Shown: positions 35,648 through 45,581 of the stretch, in pieces
How positions within the stretch are numbered: the first letter of the stretch is position 1
Layout: every line of letters starts with the position of its first letter
From: Cyclina sinensis
Taxonomy: Eukaryota; Mollusca; Bivalvia; Venerida; Veneridae
Length of the DNA stretch: 64,000 nucleotides
NCBI GenBank assembly: GCA_012932295.1
Contig: JAAONU010000001.1
Span: 46,907,134 to 46,971,133 of the forward strand
Direction of reading: 5' to 3'
Program-made: the position numbers and the translations under genes
The notes under the pieces: model-generated
Told to the model about the DNA's origin: nothing
What the model saw: the letters and a program-made list of their open reading frames with translations, nothing else
Database searches by the model: none

Positions 35648-37410
35648 GGTTTGCTTTCCTTACGGTTCTGCTATTGCTCACGGTAGGAGCCAATTGCTCA
35701 TCTATCCAACACGGGTTAAATTACGGTACCATAATGAAACCACTGCCAGACTTGTTTGCCACTTCGGAGTACTGGAAACACACATTTGTCATTGATCTTA
35801 AATTGCCACAGTTTACGCAAAGTGATCTGCCTGTATGTGAATGTCCTGAGGTATTATCCGTACTTGAACATTTGAGTTCTATCCATAATGAGACTTACCA
35901 TTCCATCAACACTATCATATTTAACATTTTGACTTCGGTTAAGGAAGCCAAAACTCTTCCAGCAAGATCTAGACGAAGCTTACTTCCTATCGTTGGTAAA
36001 ATAGCATCCGGTTTATTTGGCCTAAGTACCTCTGATGATGTTCGGAATGTAGCCGACAATGTCAATGCCATTCATAGGCAGCAAAATAAATTAAAAGCCG
36101 AGTTTAGTCAAGAAGTATCAAGAATGTCTTCCTTCATGGCAACATCAAATGATAGGCTTGACAATGCAATGTCGAGTGTGTTAGAGAATCATGCGGTGCT
36201 TAACGAAATGCAAAAGAATTTTGATTCATTTACAGATAATTTAACAAAAGAGCAATCATGGCTTTTTGCAAAAGTTATCGACCAAACGTACAATTATAAC
36301 GACATCTTAAGGAACTTTCAAAATTTGTACTACGGCTTTGTGTCTTTAAAACAAGGCAAACTATCACCACTACTCATTAATGAGAAAGATTTTATTACTG
36401 TCATTCAAATGCTAAAATACAGCATCAACTCTCAACGGCCGCATTTTAAGCTGATTCATTACAGGGCTTCTTATTATTATAACTATGCCGACTTTTCTTT
36501 ACATCGTAGCAACTTTGCTCTCTTAGTAACTGTAAAATTTCCAGTGACATAAATGTTACAGCCGTATAAATTGTTTGAAATAATTCACTACCCAATTCCC
36601 TTAAATAGCAGTTCAACCCATACAACATATCTCAATAACTTGCCTAGATATATAGCATTATCTGAGAACAATTTTATATCATTACCTGCAGATGCATTAA
36701 ACGAATGTACTAGGGACAAACATTCTACAAACTGCCATGTCAATTTTCCAGTTCAAGATATAAATCAGCCTAATTGTGCAATGTCTCTATTATCATCAAA
36801 TAAGTCTGCTGTAAAAGACACCTGTGACTTCAAATTCTCACCTAATTCTTTGCAGCCTACTTTTCGGCAATTGAATCAAACTCACTTCTTGGCAGTAAAT
36901 AATTCAGACATTACACATAAATGTGACAATTCGATCAAAGAAATAGAGTCTTGTCACTTCTGCCTTATACAAATACCATGCAACTGCTCTATCAAAAGTA
37001 AGCATTTTACTTTGCCTAGACGACACACTGATTGCCATTTCCATTCTGACGTAACAACCATGCACCCTGTTAACTTAATACTATTACAGCACTTCTTCAA
37101 TGAAACAGAAACTAGAGAAATACTGCCAAACTCAACTTTCCCACAACCACTTAATATTACTGTCAAACCATTTCAAATCTATGAAAACAAATTTAGGTCT
37201 GTGGTTGCCAATGATAAAAAACTTAACCTTGACTAAAAGAAAATGATTGACTACGCAAAAGAAGATAAAATTATTTACCAAGATCTCTCTTAACCATTTC
37301 TTGATAGCTCAACCTTTAATGATTCTAACACAACAATTATTGCTTTAGCTATAATTTCATTGATAGTATCTGTTTGCTGTTTCATCATAATTTTCATTAT
37401 TTTTTCTTAA
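35648..37410 (+). pseudogene. env-like glycoprotein gene of the LTR element, interrupted
   Basis: One reading frame runs from a hydrophobic leader at about 35650-35690, which has no ATG of its own, to a membrane span at about 37330-37408. It is interrupted by stops at 36550-36552, 37234-37236 and about 37292. Directly upstream is a polypyrimidine tract ending in TAG (to 35647), a good splice acceptor. The first part has a furin-like RSRR followed by LLPIVGKIASGLFG, the layout of a cleaved fusion glycoprotein with a fusion-peptide-like segment, then a coiled-coil-prone region. The second part has many Cys and N-glycosylation sites. I think it is related to the baculovirus F-like envelope proteins found in errantivirus-type elements, judging from layout and not from an alignment. 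Its stops make it non-functional. Confidence 0.75.
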
Positions 37411-37432
37411 ATACCGGTCTTTAGCATCTGCA

Positions 37433-38047
37433 ATGTTGATTTACAAAGCAATTCCAAAAACCGCTGCTGCAAATCTTCCGTCATTTCATTATACACCCAA
37501 TAAGGTTACAACAAGCCCTTCTACATCACAACTTGAGGACTTCCATTCATCCTTTAATGAATTTAACGAATATGTCATTTTTGCATTAGCAGTTCTATTC
37601 TGCATTTACCTTGTTTATAAAAGTTTAAAACCTTACAATCGCCCTCAGCTACATATTGAAATATCGAATGGTAAACAGTGCGCATTCTGCCCAATTCTCT
37701 ATTTGCCAACATGTGTTAGGAACGTATGTGTCAAACAATCTAGATTACCAACAGTCTCTCTCCGTTTAGGTTTATTTCCAACTCTTGAAATAAATTGGAA
37801 TCATCTTCAAATCCAGGTCACCAATCCCTCCTTCCAGCTTCATTTACCAACTTCTTGCAAGGTCAATCTCCTCCGTGCAATTACGTTGCAACAAATATTA
37901 GAAAATAAAGAACCTTACCAGGTACAACTTTGGGTCACTCACAACAACTTTTGCATCCCCTTAGAAACAGAATTTCTAACCCCAACAGCACCAAATGATG
38001 ATGATTCCGACCGTCAAAAACTGCTCTACCCTAAACTTAATGAATAG
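37433..38047 (+). CDS. Extra ORF after env: 204-aa predicted membrane protein of unknown function
   Basis: This is an uninterrupted 204-codon frame starting at ATG 37433, in a different frame from env and beginning 22 nt after the stop that ends the env membrane span. It has a Ser/Thr/Pro-containing N-terminal part (about residues 1-48) and one strongly hydrophobic stretch, YVIFALAVLFCIYLVY, at about residues 48-64. A Cys-containing, beta-rich-looking C-terminal region follows (about 65-190), with an acidic Asp run, DDDSDR, near the end. I do not recognise the family. It may be a separate accessory gene or the displaced tail of env. It is the only long frame in the element without a stop, which may be chance or may reflect recent loss of the rest. 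Confidence 0.5.
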   Translation: MLIYKAIPKTAAANLPSFHYTPNKVTTSPSTSQLEDFHSSFNEFNEYVIFALAVLFCIYLVYKSLKPYNRPQLHIEISNGKQCAFCPILYLPTCVRNVCVKQSRLPTVSLRLGLFPTLEINWNHLQIQVTNPSFQLHLPTSCKVNLLRAITLQQILENKEPYQVQLWVTHNNFCIPLETEFLTPTAPNDDDSDRQKLLYPKLNE

Positions 38048-38551
38048 CTTCAGAACTTAACCAACTTTCAATTACATGAGATTTGGTCCATTTTTGCTGA
38101 ACTTGGCATGTTGGGTCATTGCTAATGAGGTATCTAGTTCTTCCAGCATGATGAATCAGGGGCAAGAACAACAACATGTCTACCAGAGAATAAGTGGCAA
38201 CATTATTATTAGCGATTTCTACAACTGAAAGTCCATGGACGGGATAGACAGAAGCATCACTTCTAAAGAAAAGGACGATGTCTCCTTGACGACTGACATT
38301 TGCATTTCTGCATGTGGAAGACATTTTTATGTCAAGACTTATTCTTATACCAATTTCTGTCCTTCTGTATATACATGTATATTTATATTCCAGTATGTTG
38401 TTTTCAAGTGAAGTTGTCTACTTAAAGGACTATTTAATTTCACTCTGAAATTCCTATTTTTATTTTATACGTCTCTGTTATTCGTACTAGGGTATTTTAG
38501 ATAAGTGTTGTGTTCAGCCAGGAGGCTTCAATTTTTGGAGGCAGGGTGTAT
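38048..38551. other. Untranslated 3' part of the LTR element
   Basis: No conserved plus-strand frame lies between the extra ORF and the 3' LTR. The 95-codon minus-strand frame at 38037-38324 has no recognisable content. The stretch ends in the purine-rich tract (about 38536-38549). Confidence 0.6.
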
Positions 38552-38860
38552 TGTTGTAATGTACTAAACAGCAACTTGTAGTTGTCAATAAAAAAACTGC
38601 CTTCGGGTAAAATATCTTTGAAACCGTATTTACAGAATAAATTGACAACCTGAGTAAACTTAGTTGAAGTTACAAATTATAATTCAATTGTATGTGTACT
38701 TCCTTCTTAAACCAGGACGTATCTGTCAAAATTATGGTCTATAATACTGAGAAGAACTTTGGGTCAGGAGTCAAAAATAAACCTGCTTGACCAGATCTGT
38801 ATTCTTGTTTTTAAGTTCCCAGGCTAGCAAACAAAGTAGCTTAGACCTATCAGGGTAACA
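38552..38860 (+). repeat. 3' long terminal repeat
   Basis: 309 bp, TG...CA termini, followed by ATAT matching the four bases before the 5' LTR. Confidence 0.95.
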
Positions 38861-39009
38861 ATATTATATGTTTAGCCTTTATTAAGCAGGTGCACTTTGC
38901 CCATTTCCTACTTCCGATTTTGTTACCTCTCGGATGTAACGATATCCGGATATAACGATATAAATTCGGCGGTCCCTTGAATATCGTTACAAGCTGAGTT
39001 TACTGTATG

Positions 39010-42000
39010 TTTTTCCGTTTTTCGTACATCAGTGAGAGAGAGCCTAATAATCTAATAACATAAGAGTATTTGGTTGTAATTTGAATTTGGTTGGCATATT
39101 ACTACTACTGATATATTAGTAAGAATGTCGATGCCTCTTGTTTTAAGTCAGTTTTGAAAGAACTGTAAGATATTTTTGTTTAAGTATTAACTTTGAATAT
39201 ATTGAAGTGAATATGTTTACAAAATACTGGAATCCATATTTACTACTTGAAAGTTTTAATCAAGAGTTTCCCGTTCCTTTATGAACAACCGATTTATTTT
39301 GTTTTACTCAACCGATGATCTTATTCTTTCACGAGAAGATATCTAACATACCTAATCCCTAACATTTGATAACGGAGATTTATATTGATTTAAATATACA
39401 AGAGTTTTAATACATTTGTCGTTTTTCACTGTATCCAGGTATCTTAAGTTCTTTAGAAGATGATATTACAACTTACGCTGAATAAACCGTGAAGACGCCT
39501 TTTAAAAAGGCAGACTTAAACTGTGTAGATAGAAAACCACGCCTTTTGAAAAACAAGTTGTTGAACATCCGGGCATTCAGTTTTAAAATATTATACGGTA
39601 AAGAGAAATATTTTAGCTAATTTCATATCTTTATACACTTCATGCAAAAAATGGAAACAATGAGATTTAAAGTGCTCGTTCCTTCTTTTTTTATGTTATT
39701 ATTTACGCGATCGCTAAGTTTCACTTGCGGACCAAATAGTACATGCGTATGTGAGTCGAAGATCCAGATGGACTGCTCAAGGACATTTATTCCAATAAAG
39801 AATATTTGCGACTTTATCTACAACTCGACTGACCACAAGATTTTGTCTCTACATATAGAACGGAATAGTTACGACAGAATCGAGAAGCTTGATTTCAAAG
39901 GTTGCAATGATCTCTCTCGGTTATATTTAGGAAAAAACAAGATCAGTTCTATTGAAAATGATTCGTTTGATAATCTTTACCAACTAGAGCTATTGGACAT
40001 CAGTCATAACATGGTGAACATTTACGATCCAACGGTTCAGCAAAGTGTTCTTTTTCCTTTAACTCTCGAAAGACTAATGTTGAATGGAAATTTGAAAAAT
40101 ATGAGTAGCTTGGTGTCATACCCGAATCTTTCGTATTTGACTAACCTGTCAGTATTATACATGGATGGATTGCAAAACAATATATTTCCGGATGACTACC
40201 GCACTTTGGATAAGTTGACAACCCTTGTTCTGTCTGGAATAAATGGAAATTGTAATATTTCACATATATCTGATTCAACATTTAGAAACACTCCTTTTTT
40301 GCGAAAACTGAACATTTCATCCTGCAACATAGCAAACATAGACGCTGGTGCTTTTCAAAATCTTCCACTTCTAGAGATATTAGACCTGTCGGAAAACTTA
40401 CGCCTCGGGTTTCGCATGCTTGGAAACGTAAGCTTTGGTTTACAATTTACAAATATAAAATCTTTAAACTATTCAAAGGTTTACAGCACATTCGGCATGG
40501 GAACTCGGCTTAGAAAGCAAGATATTTGTTACCTATATAATACTACCTTAAGTGAACTTGTTTTGAACAGAAATCGTCTACAAGTTGTTGAATCAAACGC
40601 AGCAGCTCTGAGTCCTGAAACACTTGAGGTGTTGCGAGTAGAGGACAATATATTTACTTTTGGGCCGTATTTGCTTCAACTCGGATGTATAAATAATCTT
40701 ACTGACTTCTATGGAAGTTATCAAAATACAGCCCACAACTTATATCTGTTTGAACATGAGCCAGTAGAACTGTATGACGAAACAAATGAAACCATTTCTG
40801 ATTGCCCTTATATGGAAAACAGTTTTCTCCGTAACATAAGCAGTGCGCGCGGAAATTGTTATTTCTTTGAAAATGATAGCATTACTTTTTCTAAATATCT
40901 TCCAACGTTTCCCCGCAAGCTTAAAAAATTAGAAATGTGTCGTTGCAACTTCGAATACAATATAAACCCCTTTCCTGTATTGCCTATTGCAGAAAACATT
41001 GAATACATAGATGTTTCTGGAAATATCCTTTATTCTTGGACAGGACCAGTTGGACCTTTCCCGAATTTGAAACACTTGAATCTCTCTCGAAACTATTGTT
41101 CAAATATTGGTTTAAAATTCTTTTATAGATATGAAAGTGTAGAAGATTTGCAACTTCAGGAAAATCTTTTGGGTTTAGTGCTTTCAAATGAAGAGAAAGG
41201 TTCCGTCATATTCAGGTATTTAACTGATGTGAAGGTACTGAATTTGTCGTCAAATGTAATATCTTATATGCCACCGTCAGTGTTTTCCAACATGTCGAAG
41301 TTGGAGGTTCTTGATCTTAGTGTTAACAATATTGACAGATGGACAGTAGATGTAACGCACTTAAACAATTTACTACATTTAAATTTAAAGTCAAATTTTC
41401 TTCGCATTCTACCTAGGGAACTCACAACAAAACTTGAAGAAAACTCGAAACGGATAGGAACTCAGTTCTCAATAGATCTAAGTAACAATACGATCACAAC
41501 CTATTGTGATGAAAGAGAATTTCTTAAGTGGGTTGTTGAACGTAGGAAAAATTTCGTTAATTTTGAAAACTACATTTTTTTTAATGCATCTGGCCAGAAA
41601 ATGGCTGTTGGAAGGTTTATAGCAGTTGTTAACGGGCTGGATAAGGCGTGTAGTTCTTATACTCTAACAATTGTTCTATGTTCCATTGGCTTGGCCGTAT
41701 TTCTAGCAATAACGGTGGGTGGTTTTATCTACAAGAACCGATGGCAGCTGCGATATCTGTTGAGGATTTCAAAACTGCGACATTTTGGCTACAAGACGCT
41801 GCAGGATCACTATACATGGAACGAAAATTACATTTATGACGTTTTCGTGTCATACGCAAATGAAAATATTCGTTTTATTCTAGACAAAATGGTCCCAAAC
41901 CTCGAGAATCAGAATTTGAAAATATGTCTTCATGACAGAGACTTTTTACCTGGTAAATATATAGCGGACAACATATTAGATGCTATTCGGAATAGCAAGA

Positions 42001-43500
42001 AAACAGTTATTGTTTTATCCACGGATTTCTTGAAAAGTAAATGGTGCATTTATGAGTTTAACATGGCTAGAATGGAGAGTCTATACTCCCGGGAGGGACA
42101 AAGTTGTCTCCTTGTCGTGCTGTACGAAGATGTTCCGACCAGAAATATGTCTACAGAAATGATAGAATGGATTCGCTCAAATACTTACATAGAGTACACG
42201 GTGGAGCCACAGGGTGAAGAACTCTTCTGGCAGAACATAGAAGAAGCTTTACGTGAATGAAGTAAACTTTTTCTAAAGCAAACAGCAGTGAAACATAATT
42301 TAACTAAGTACCATACTATAAAGACTGTTTTAGATTGTTCATTGTGACAATTCGAGGAAGTGTGGGAAGCTGAGGTGCTTCTTATACAAGTTTCATACTT
42401 CGACACAACACTGGTGCTGGTTGCATTTTCAAATCAGAAATGTATATATATATATATATATAAAAATACATATAATTTTATACTGCCACGAAAATAAAAA
42501 TCGTCTTAACGAGAAATTTGCTAAGACAATTAAGGTTCATATCTTACTTTAAACAGGCTATAAAATTTGTAGCACTTCTGTGTTTATAACCTGTCTATTC
42601 CGACAAACATTTAAATAGATCACAAAAAAGCAGTCATTGGCATCTAAACGTGAGCTTCATGCATAAACAAATCAAGGTATAAATATTCATGCGAAAATTT
42701 ATACACTAAAGAAACCACGTCAAGATGCTAAATAAAACTGTCAACTGATGTTTTTTTGCAATTACATATCGTCGCAAAATTTTCAAATATTTCAAACCGA
42801 ACTTTCTTTATGGATGATGATAAAATTGAGCTATTATTTGCAAGTAAATCTGCACTATCAGTTAACTCGCTGTCGTAACCTTGTCAATATTTTTATCTTT
42901 TTCCTGTGTTTATTTTTCAAGCAGACAAGGAAGTGTTTTTTTTGTGTGTGTTTTACTTGATAAAGTTACACATTGTACACACAAGGAAGTCTCTTGAGGC
43001 GCTTTCAAAGCGACAGATTATCCGTATACTACTGATACATTTTTATTCTTGAAATTAACTCATAACAAGCGTTATAAAATTGTTTCCAAGTTATCATGGT
43101 CAGTTTATATGAATGTGTTAACCTCAGTAGACTGAAGTGACGCTTTGAAACCTTTGATTAAGACATCAAGGATTTTTATATCATATAAAGATCAATCAAC
43201 CTTTTTTTTAAACTAACTAAACACACTATTTTTATAACCTTAGTTTTGTTTAAATAAAATGCAAAATTTTAGTCTCAAATGTACATTTCTTTACAATTAC
43301 CATTTGAGAATTGTATAGAAAAGATAAAAAAAAAGTTTTCAGTAGAAAAAAAGCTCTTTATTTATGTGACAAAGATATACTGAAAAAGAAATCCACAGCG
43401 AGTTGTTCACGGTATTGATTAATGTTGACCTTTTTTACCTTTCGAACAACCTTGACACTTTCAGAGTACTGGATTTTACTCTATCGTGTTTTTGTCTTCT
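39010..43500 (+). repeat. Segmental duplication unit containing TLR-B (partner: about 19.74-23.92 kb)
   Basis: Upstream words such as GGTTGTAATTTGAAT, GTTGGCATATTACTACTAC, CCGTGAAGACGCCTTTT and AAAAACAAGTTGTTGAACAT recur in order before the pseudogene at 20377. Downstream, CTGAAAAAGAAA, GTATTGATTAAT-like and AACCTTGACACTTT words near 43379-43460 recur at 23790-23870. The duplication therefore covered about 4.2-4.5 kb, gene plus both flanks. Confidence 0.85.
39651..42260 (+). CDS. Toll-like receptor (TLR-B), intronless, 869-872 aa
   Basis: This is a paralogue of TLR-A with the same predicted role in membrane-bound innate immune sensing. In order it has a signal peptide, a Cys-bearing N-cap (CGPNSTCVCESKIQMDC), leucine-rich repeats with many N-glycosylation sites, and a C-cap-like stretch with TTYCDEREFLKWVV. 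One membrane span follows (about residues 673-696 counted from the first ATG), then a TIR domain (about 730-872) with YDVFVSY, RDFLPGKYIADNI and an LFW box near the end. Two in-frame ATGs are close together, at 39642 and 39651. I chose 39651 because the duplicated pseudogene aligns from that ATG (METMK...) and TLR-A also begins ME. The ectodomain differs more from TLR-A than the TIR domain does, as expected for receptors with different ligands. An LTR element lies only about 0.8 kb upstream. Confidence 0.95.
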   Translation: METMRFKVLVPSFFMLLFTRSLSFTCGPNSTCVCESKIQMDCSRTFIPIKNICDFIYNSTDHKILSLHIERNSYDRIEKLDFKGCNDLSRLYLGKNKISSIENDSFDNLYQLELLDISHNMVNIYDPTVQQSVLFPLTLERLMLNGNLKNMSSLVSYPNLSYLTNLSVLYMDGLQNNIFPDDYRTLDKLTTLVLSGINGNCNISHISDSTFRNTPFLRKLNISSCNIANIDAGAFQNLPLLEILDLSENLRLGFRMLGNVSFGLQFTNIKSLNYSKVYSTFGMGTRLRKQDICYLYNTTLSELVLNRNRLQVVESNAAALSPETLEVLRVEDNIFTFGPYLLQLGCINNLTDFYGSYQNTAHNLYLFEHEPVELYDETNETISDCPYMENSFLRNISSARGNCYFFENDSITFSKYLPTFPRKLKKLEMCRCNFEYNINPFPVLPIAENIEYIDVSGNILYSWTGPVGPFPNLKHLNLSRNYCSNIGLKFFYRYESVEDLQLQENLLGLVLSNEEKGSVIFRYLTDVKVLNLSSNVISYMPPSVFSNMSKLEVLDLSVNNIDRWTVDVTHLNNLLHLNLKSNFLRILPRELTTKLEENSKRIGTQFSIDLSNNTITTYCDEREFLKWVVERRKNFVNFENYIFFNASGQKMAVGRFIAVVNGLDKACSSYTLTIVLCSIGLAVFLAITVGGFIYKNRWQLRYLLRISKLRHFGYKTLQDHYTWNENYIYDVFVSYANENIRFILDKMVPNLENQNLKICLHDRDFLPGKYIADNILDAIRNSKKTVIVLSTDFLKSKWCIYEFNMARMESLYSREGQSCLLVVLYEDVPTRNMSTEMIEWIRSNTYIEYTVEPQGEELFWQNIEEALRE

Positions 43501-43650
43501 TGATTTGTTTGTTTCTATATAATCTATATAAAACTTAACACATTATTGTACTAATATTTCAGCAAGATATTAAATCTTATTATTATTTTTTCAGTTGTTA
43601 TTGCACGATATCATTCTTTTGTGTCCTGGCGTGTTTTAGGAGTCATCTGT
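42261..43650. other. 3' flank of TLR-B
   Basis: AT-rich 3' UTR and spacer, with a short (TA)n tract at 42443-42462. No other gene was recognised. Confidence 0.5.
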
Positions 43651-43652
43651 CT

Positions 43653-43755
43653 TCTGGCGAATAACAGGAAGAAATTCAATGTGTTTCTGGCGAATAACAC
43701 GTAGAAATTCAATGAGTTTTTGGCGAATAACACGTAGAAATTCAATGTGTTTCAG
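43653..43755. repeat. 33-bp tandem repeat, three copies
   Basis: TCTGGCGAATAACACG (first copy with AGG) starts at 43653, 43686 and 43719. Each copy continues with TAGAAATTCAATGTGTT or a close variant. Confidence 0.9.
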
Positions 43756-45581
43756 ATCAAACAGTCCACAGACTGGGTTAAATTCATGTTTAAACAAATC
43801 TGTTGTAATTCAATAACATTTTGCCAGATTTGTAGCGACAGAAAGTGTGCCTGTATTACTAGTAATACACTTTAAACGTCAGATTGTCACCGAAACTTAT
43901 TATGAAAATAAACATTTGATTCTATGTCTATTTATGTGCCAGAAAAAAACACAGTACGTGTAGCAAAGAACTTTAATCATCATTTTTTCCAGTGATGGAA
44001 ATTTAAAGCGTGTTATATATGTTCAGAAAAAGACAATGAAATTTACAAAATGAAATATAATATTTGTATTTGAAAAGTTTTCAATGGAAGTAAGTTGTTG
44101 TCAAATTTGAAGAATATAAAAGGCTAAACTCAGCAGAATTAAAACTGCATTATGTCGGTCAAGAGGCTTTCTCAAGTTGAAGTTCTGTGCAGAGACCCGG
44201 AAGTTTTGTTAAAATAGTTTTGAGATAATTTTAAAATATCTAATTTAAAAAAAGGACGGATGACTTACAATGCAGGCTTACTGTTACACTTAATTTAACA
44301 TCAAAAGAAAGCTTTGAAACACATGCACATGTTTAAGTCACCGGTTTATAGCAAAGGTGACAGTATCACTGAGCATATAACCCGGAACAATGAAGATATT
44401 TTGATCTCACTTTTTATCACTATATATCCACAAGGTGTCATTGGTTCAGAGCGACCAATCATATCACTGAGGTGCCTTTTGTTTTCCACTTCCGGCATTT
44501 ATTTTCTTTTTCAAAAATAATACGTAAATGGTCAACTTCGTATTAATGTATCCGCTTTAAACAAACTAATGTACTAATGTACTGATTGTACTAAAAGATC
44601 ACTTTGTTACATCTACACCTTTTTTTTCTTTAATCTTTGTTGTTTCTTTTTTTTATACCTTTCTGTTGTTGTTTTGGAGAAAGGTCAATCGCTACCAAAT
44701 TACCCCGAATGATTTTTCATTGGTTTATTCTCCTGGTGTGTTCCGGTAGTCAACATAAAAATAATATAAAATGGCATTTCCTGGCGTCACTTGAACATTT
44801 CGGAATAAACATGTCGAATAGGTGCCATTAACATTTGACTGTGCCGCATATTACTATTCGGACAGTACCATAAACACGAAATATGATCAGATAACATAGG
44901 ATTCTATTTTGACACCTCGTATCCTCAGTGACGACCACGAACAGAAATTTTACATTTTATGTAAATGCTCAAAAGCAATGTCCTCGCAGTGATCTCCCCT
45001 TGGAGTTTGGCTTAAAAGATGAAAAGACCTTAGAGCTTATTTACTTAAAAGATATATTTTAATGGATGGATGTATGGATGGATGGATTTCAATACAAATA
45101 TTCTGTTACCAAAAGGTTATCATAAATCCAACTGCTCTCCATTTTGTGTAACATCACTGCACTGTTACTGTATTCATGTATTTCCTTTTAGGTGCGGGGG
45201 CAGAAATACTCCCTTCAAATTGGCATATGTGCATATTTCATGCATGGGAGACGTCATTACGTCGAGAGATATCTAGGCTAGCTGAATCTCCATTTTGAAC
45301 ATGTGTTACGTTAGTCTTGCCCTGTGCAATGTTCTGATGTCCTACCTTGTTGTTCCGTGGTAACCTTAAATTTAAGTAGTCAAACGTTTAACATTATCGA
45401 AATGTTTACCAAGAATGATACTTTTTCCTTTGCATTTTATTACAGTTCTGAGCAGAACTATTATACAAGTTGCTTCTTTTTATTTTTTCGTTCCGAGTCA
45501 TTTACGCTATGCTCTGATTGGTAGAACGCAGCAGATAAGAGACAAAACCGTTTAATTCTGGAAATCGTATCAATATTCGAT
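43756..45581. other. Non-coding spacer downstream of the cadherin gene
   Basis: No gene was recognised. There is a GGAT-type microsatellite at 45062-45090. Further cytoplasmic exons of the cadherin could lie here if its last exon uses the alternative donor at about 45612, but I found none I would defend. Confidence 0.4.

Larger units (their letters stand above)
30099..38860 (+). mobile_element. Full-length, inactivated Ty3/Gypsy-type LTR retrotransposon with env-like gene
   Basis: The element is 8762 bp and is bounded by two LTRs of 301 bp (30099-30399) and 309 bp (38552-38860) that both start TGTTGTAATG and end GGGTAACA. ATAT flanks it on both sides, a 4-bp target duplication. A primer-binding-like TGGTGGAG starts two bases after the 5' LTR, and a purine-rich tract (GGAGGCAGGGTG) lies just before the 3' LTR. 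The order is gag, protease, reverse transcriptase, RNase H, integrase, env-like, then one extra ORF. That order (integrase last in pol) places it in Ty3/Gypsy or a related env-bearing lineage. Stops and frameshifts in gag, pol and env make it inactive. By eye the LTRs differ at about ten substitutions plus a few indels, roughly 3 percent, so the insertion is not very recent. Confidence 0.95.

Noticed and set aside
38037..38324. 95-codon minus-strand frame in the 3' part of the LTR element
   Set aside because: No domain, opposite to the element's coding strand, most likely chance.
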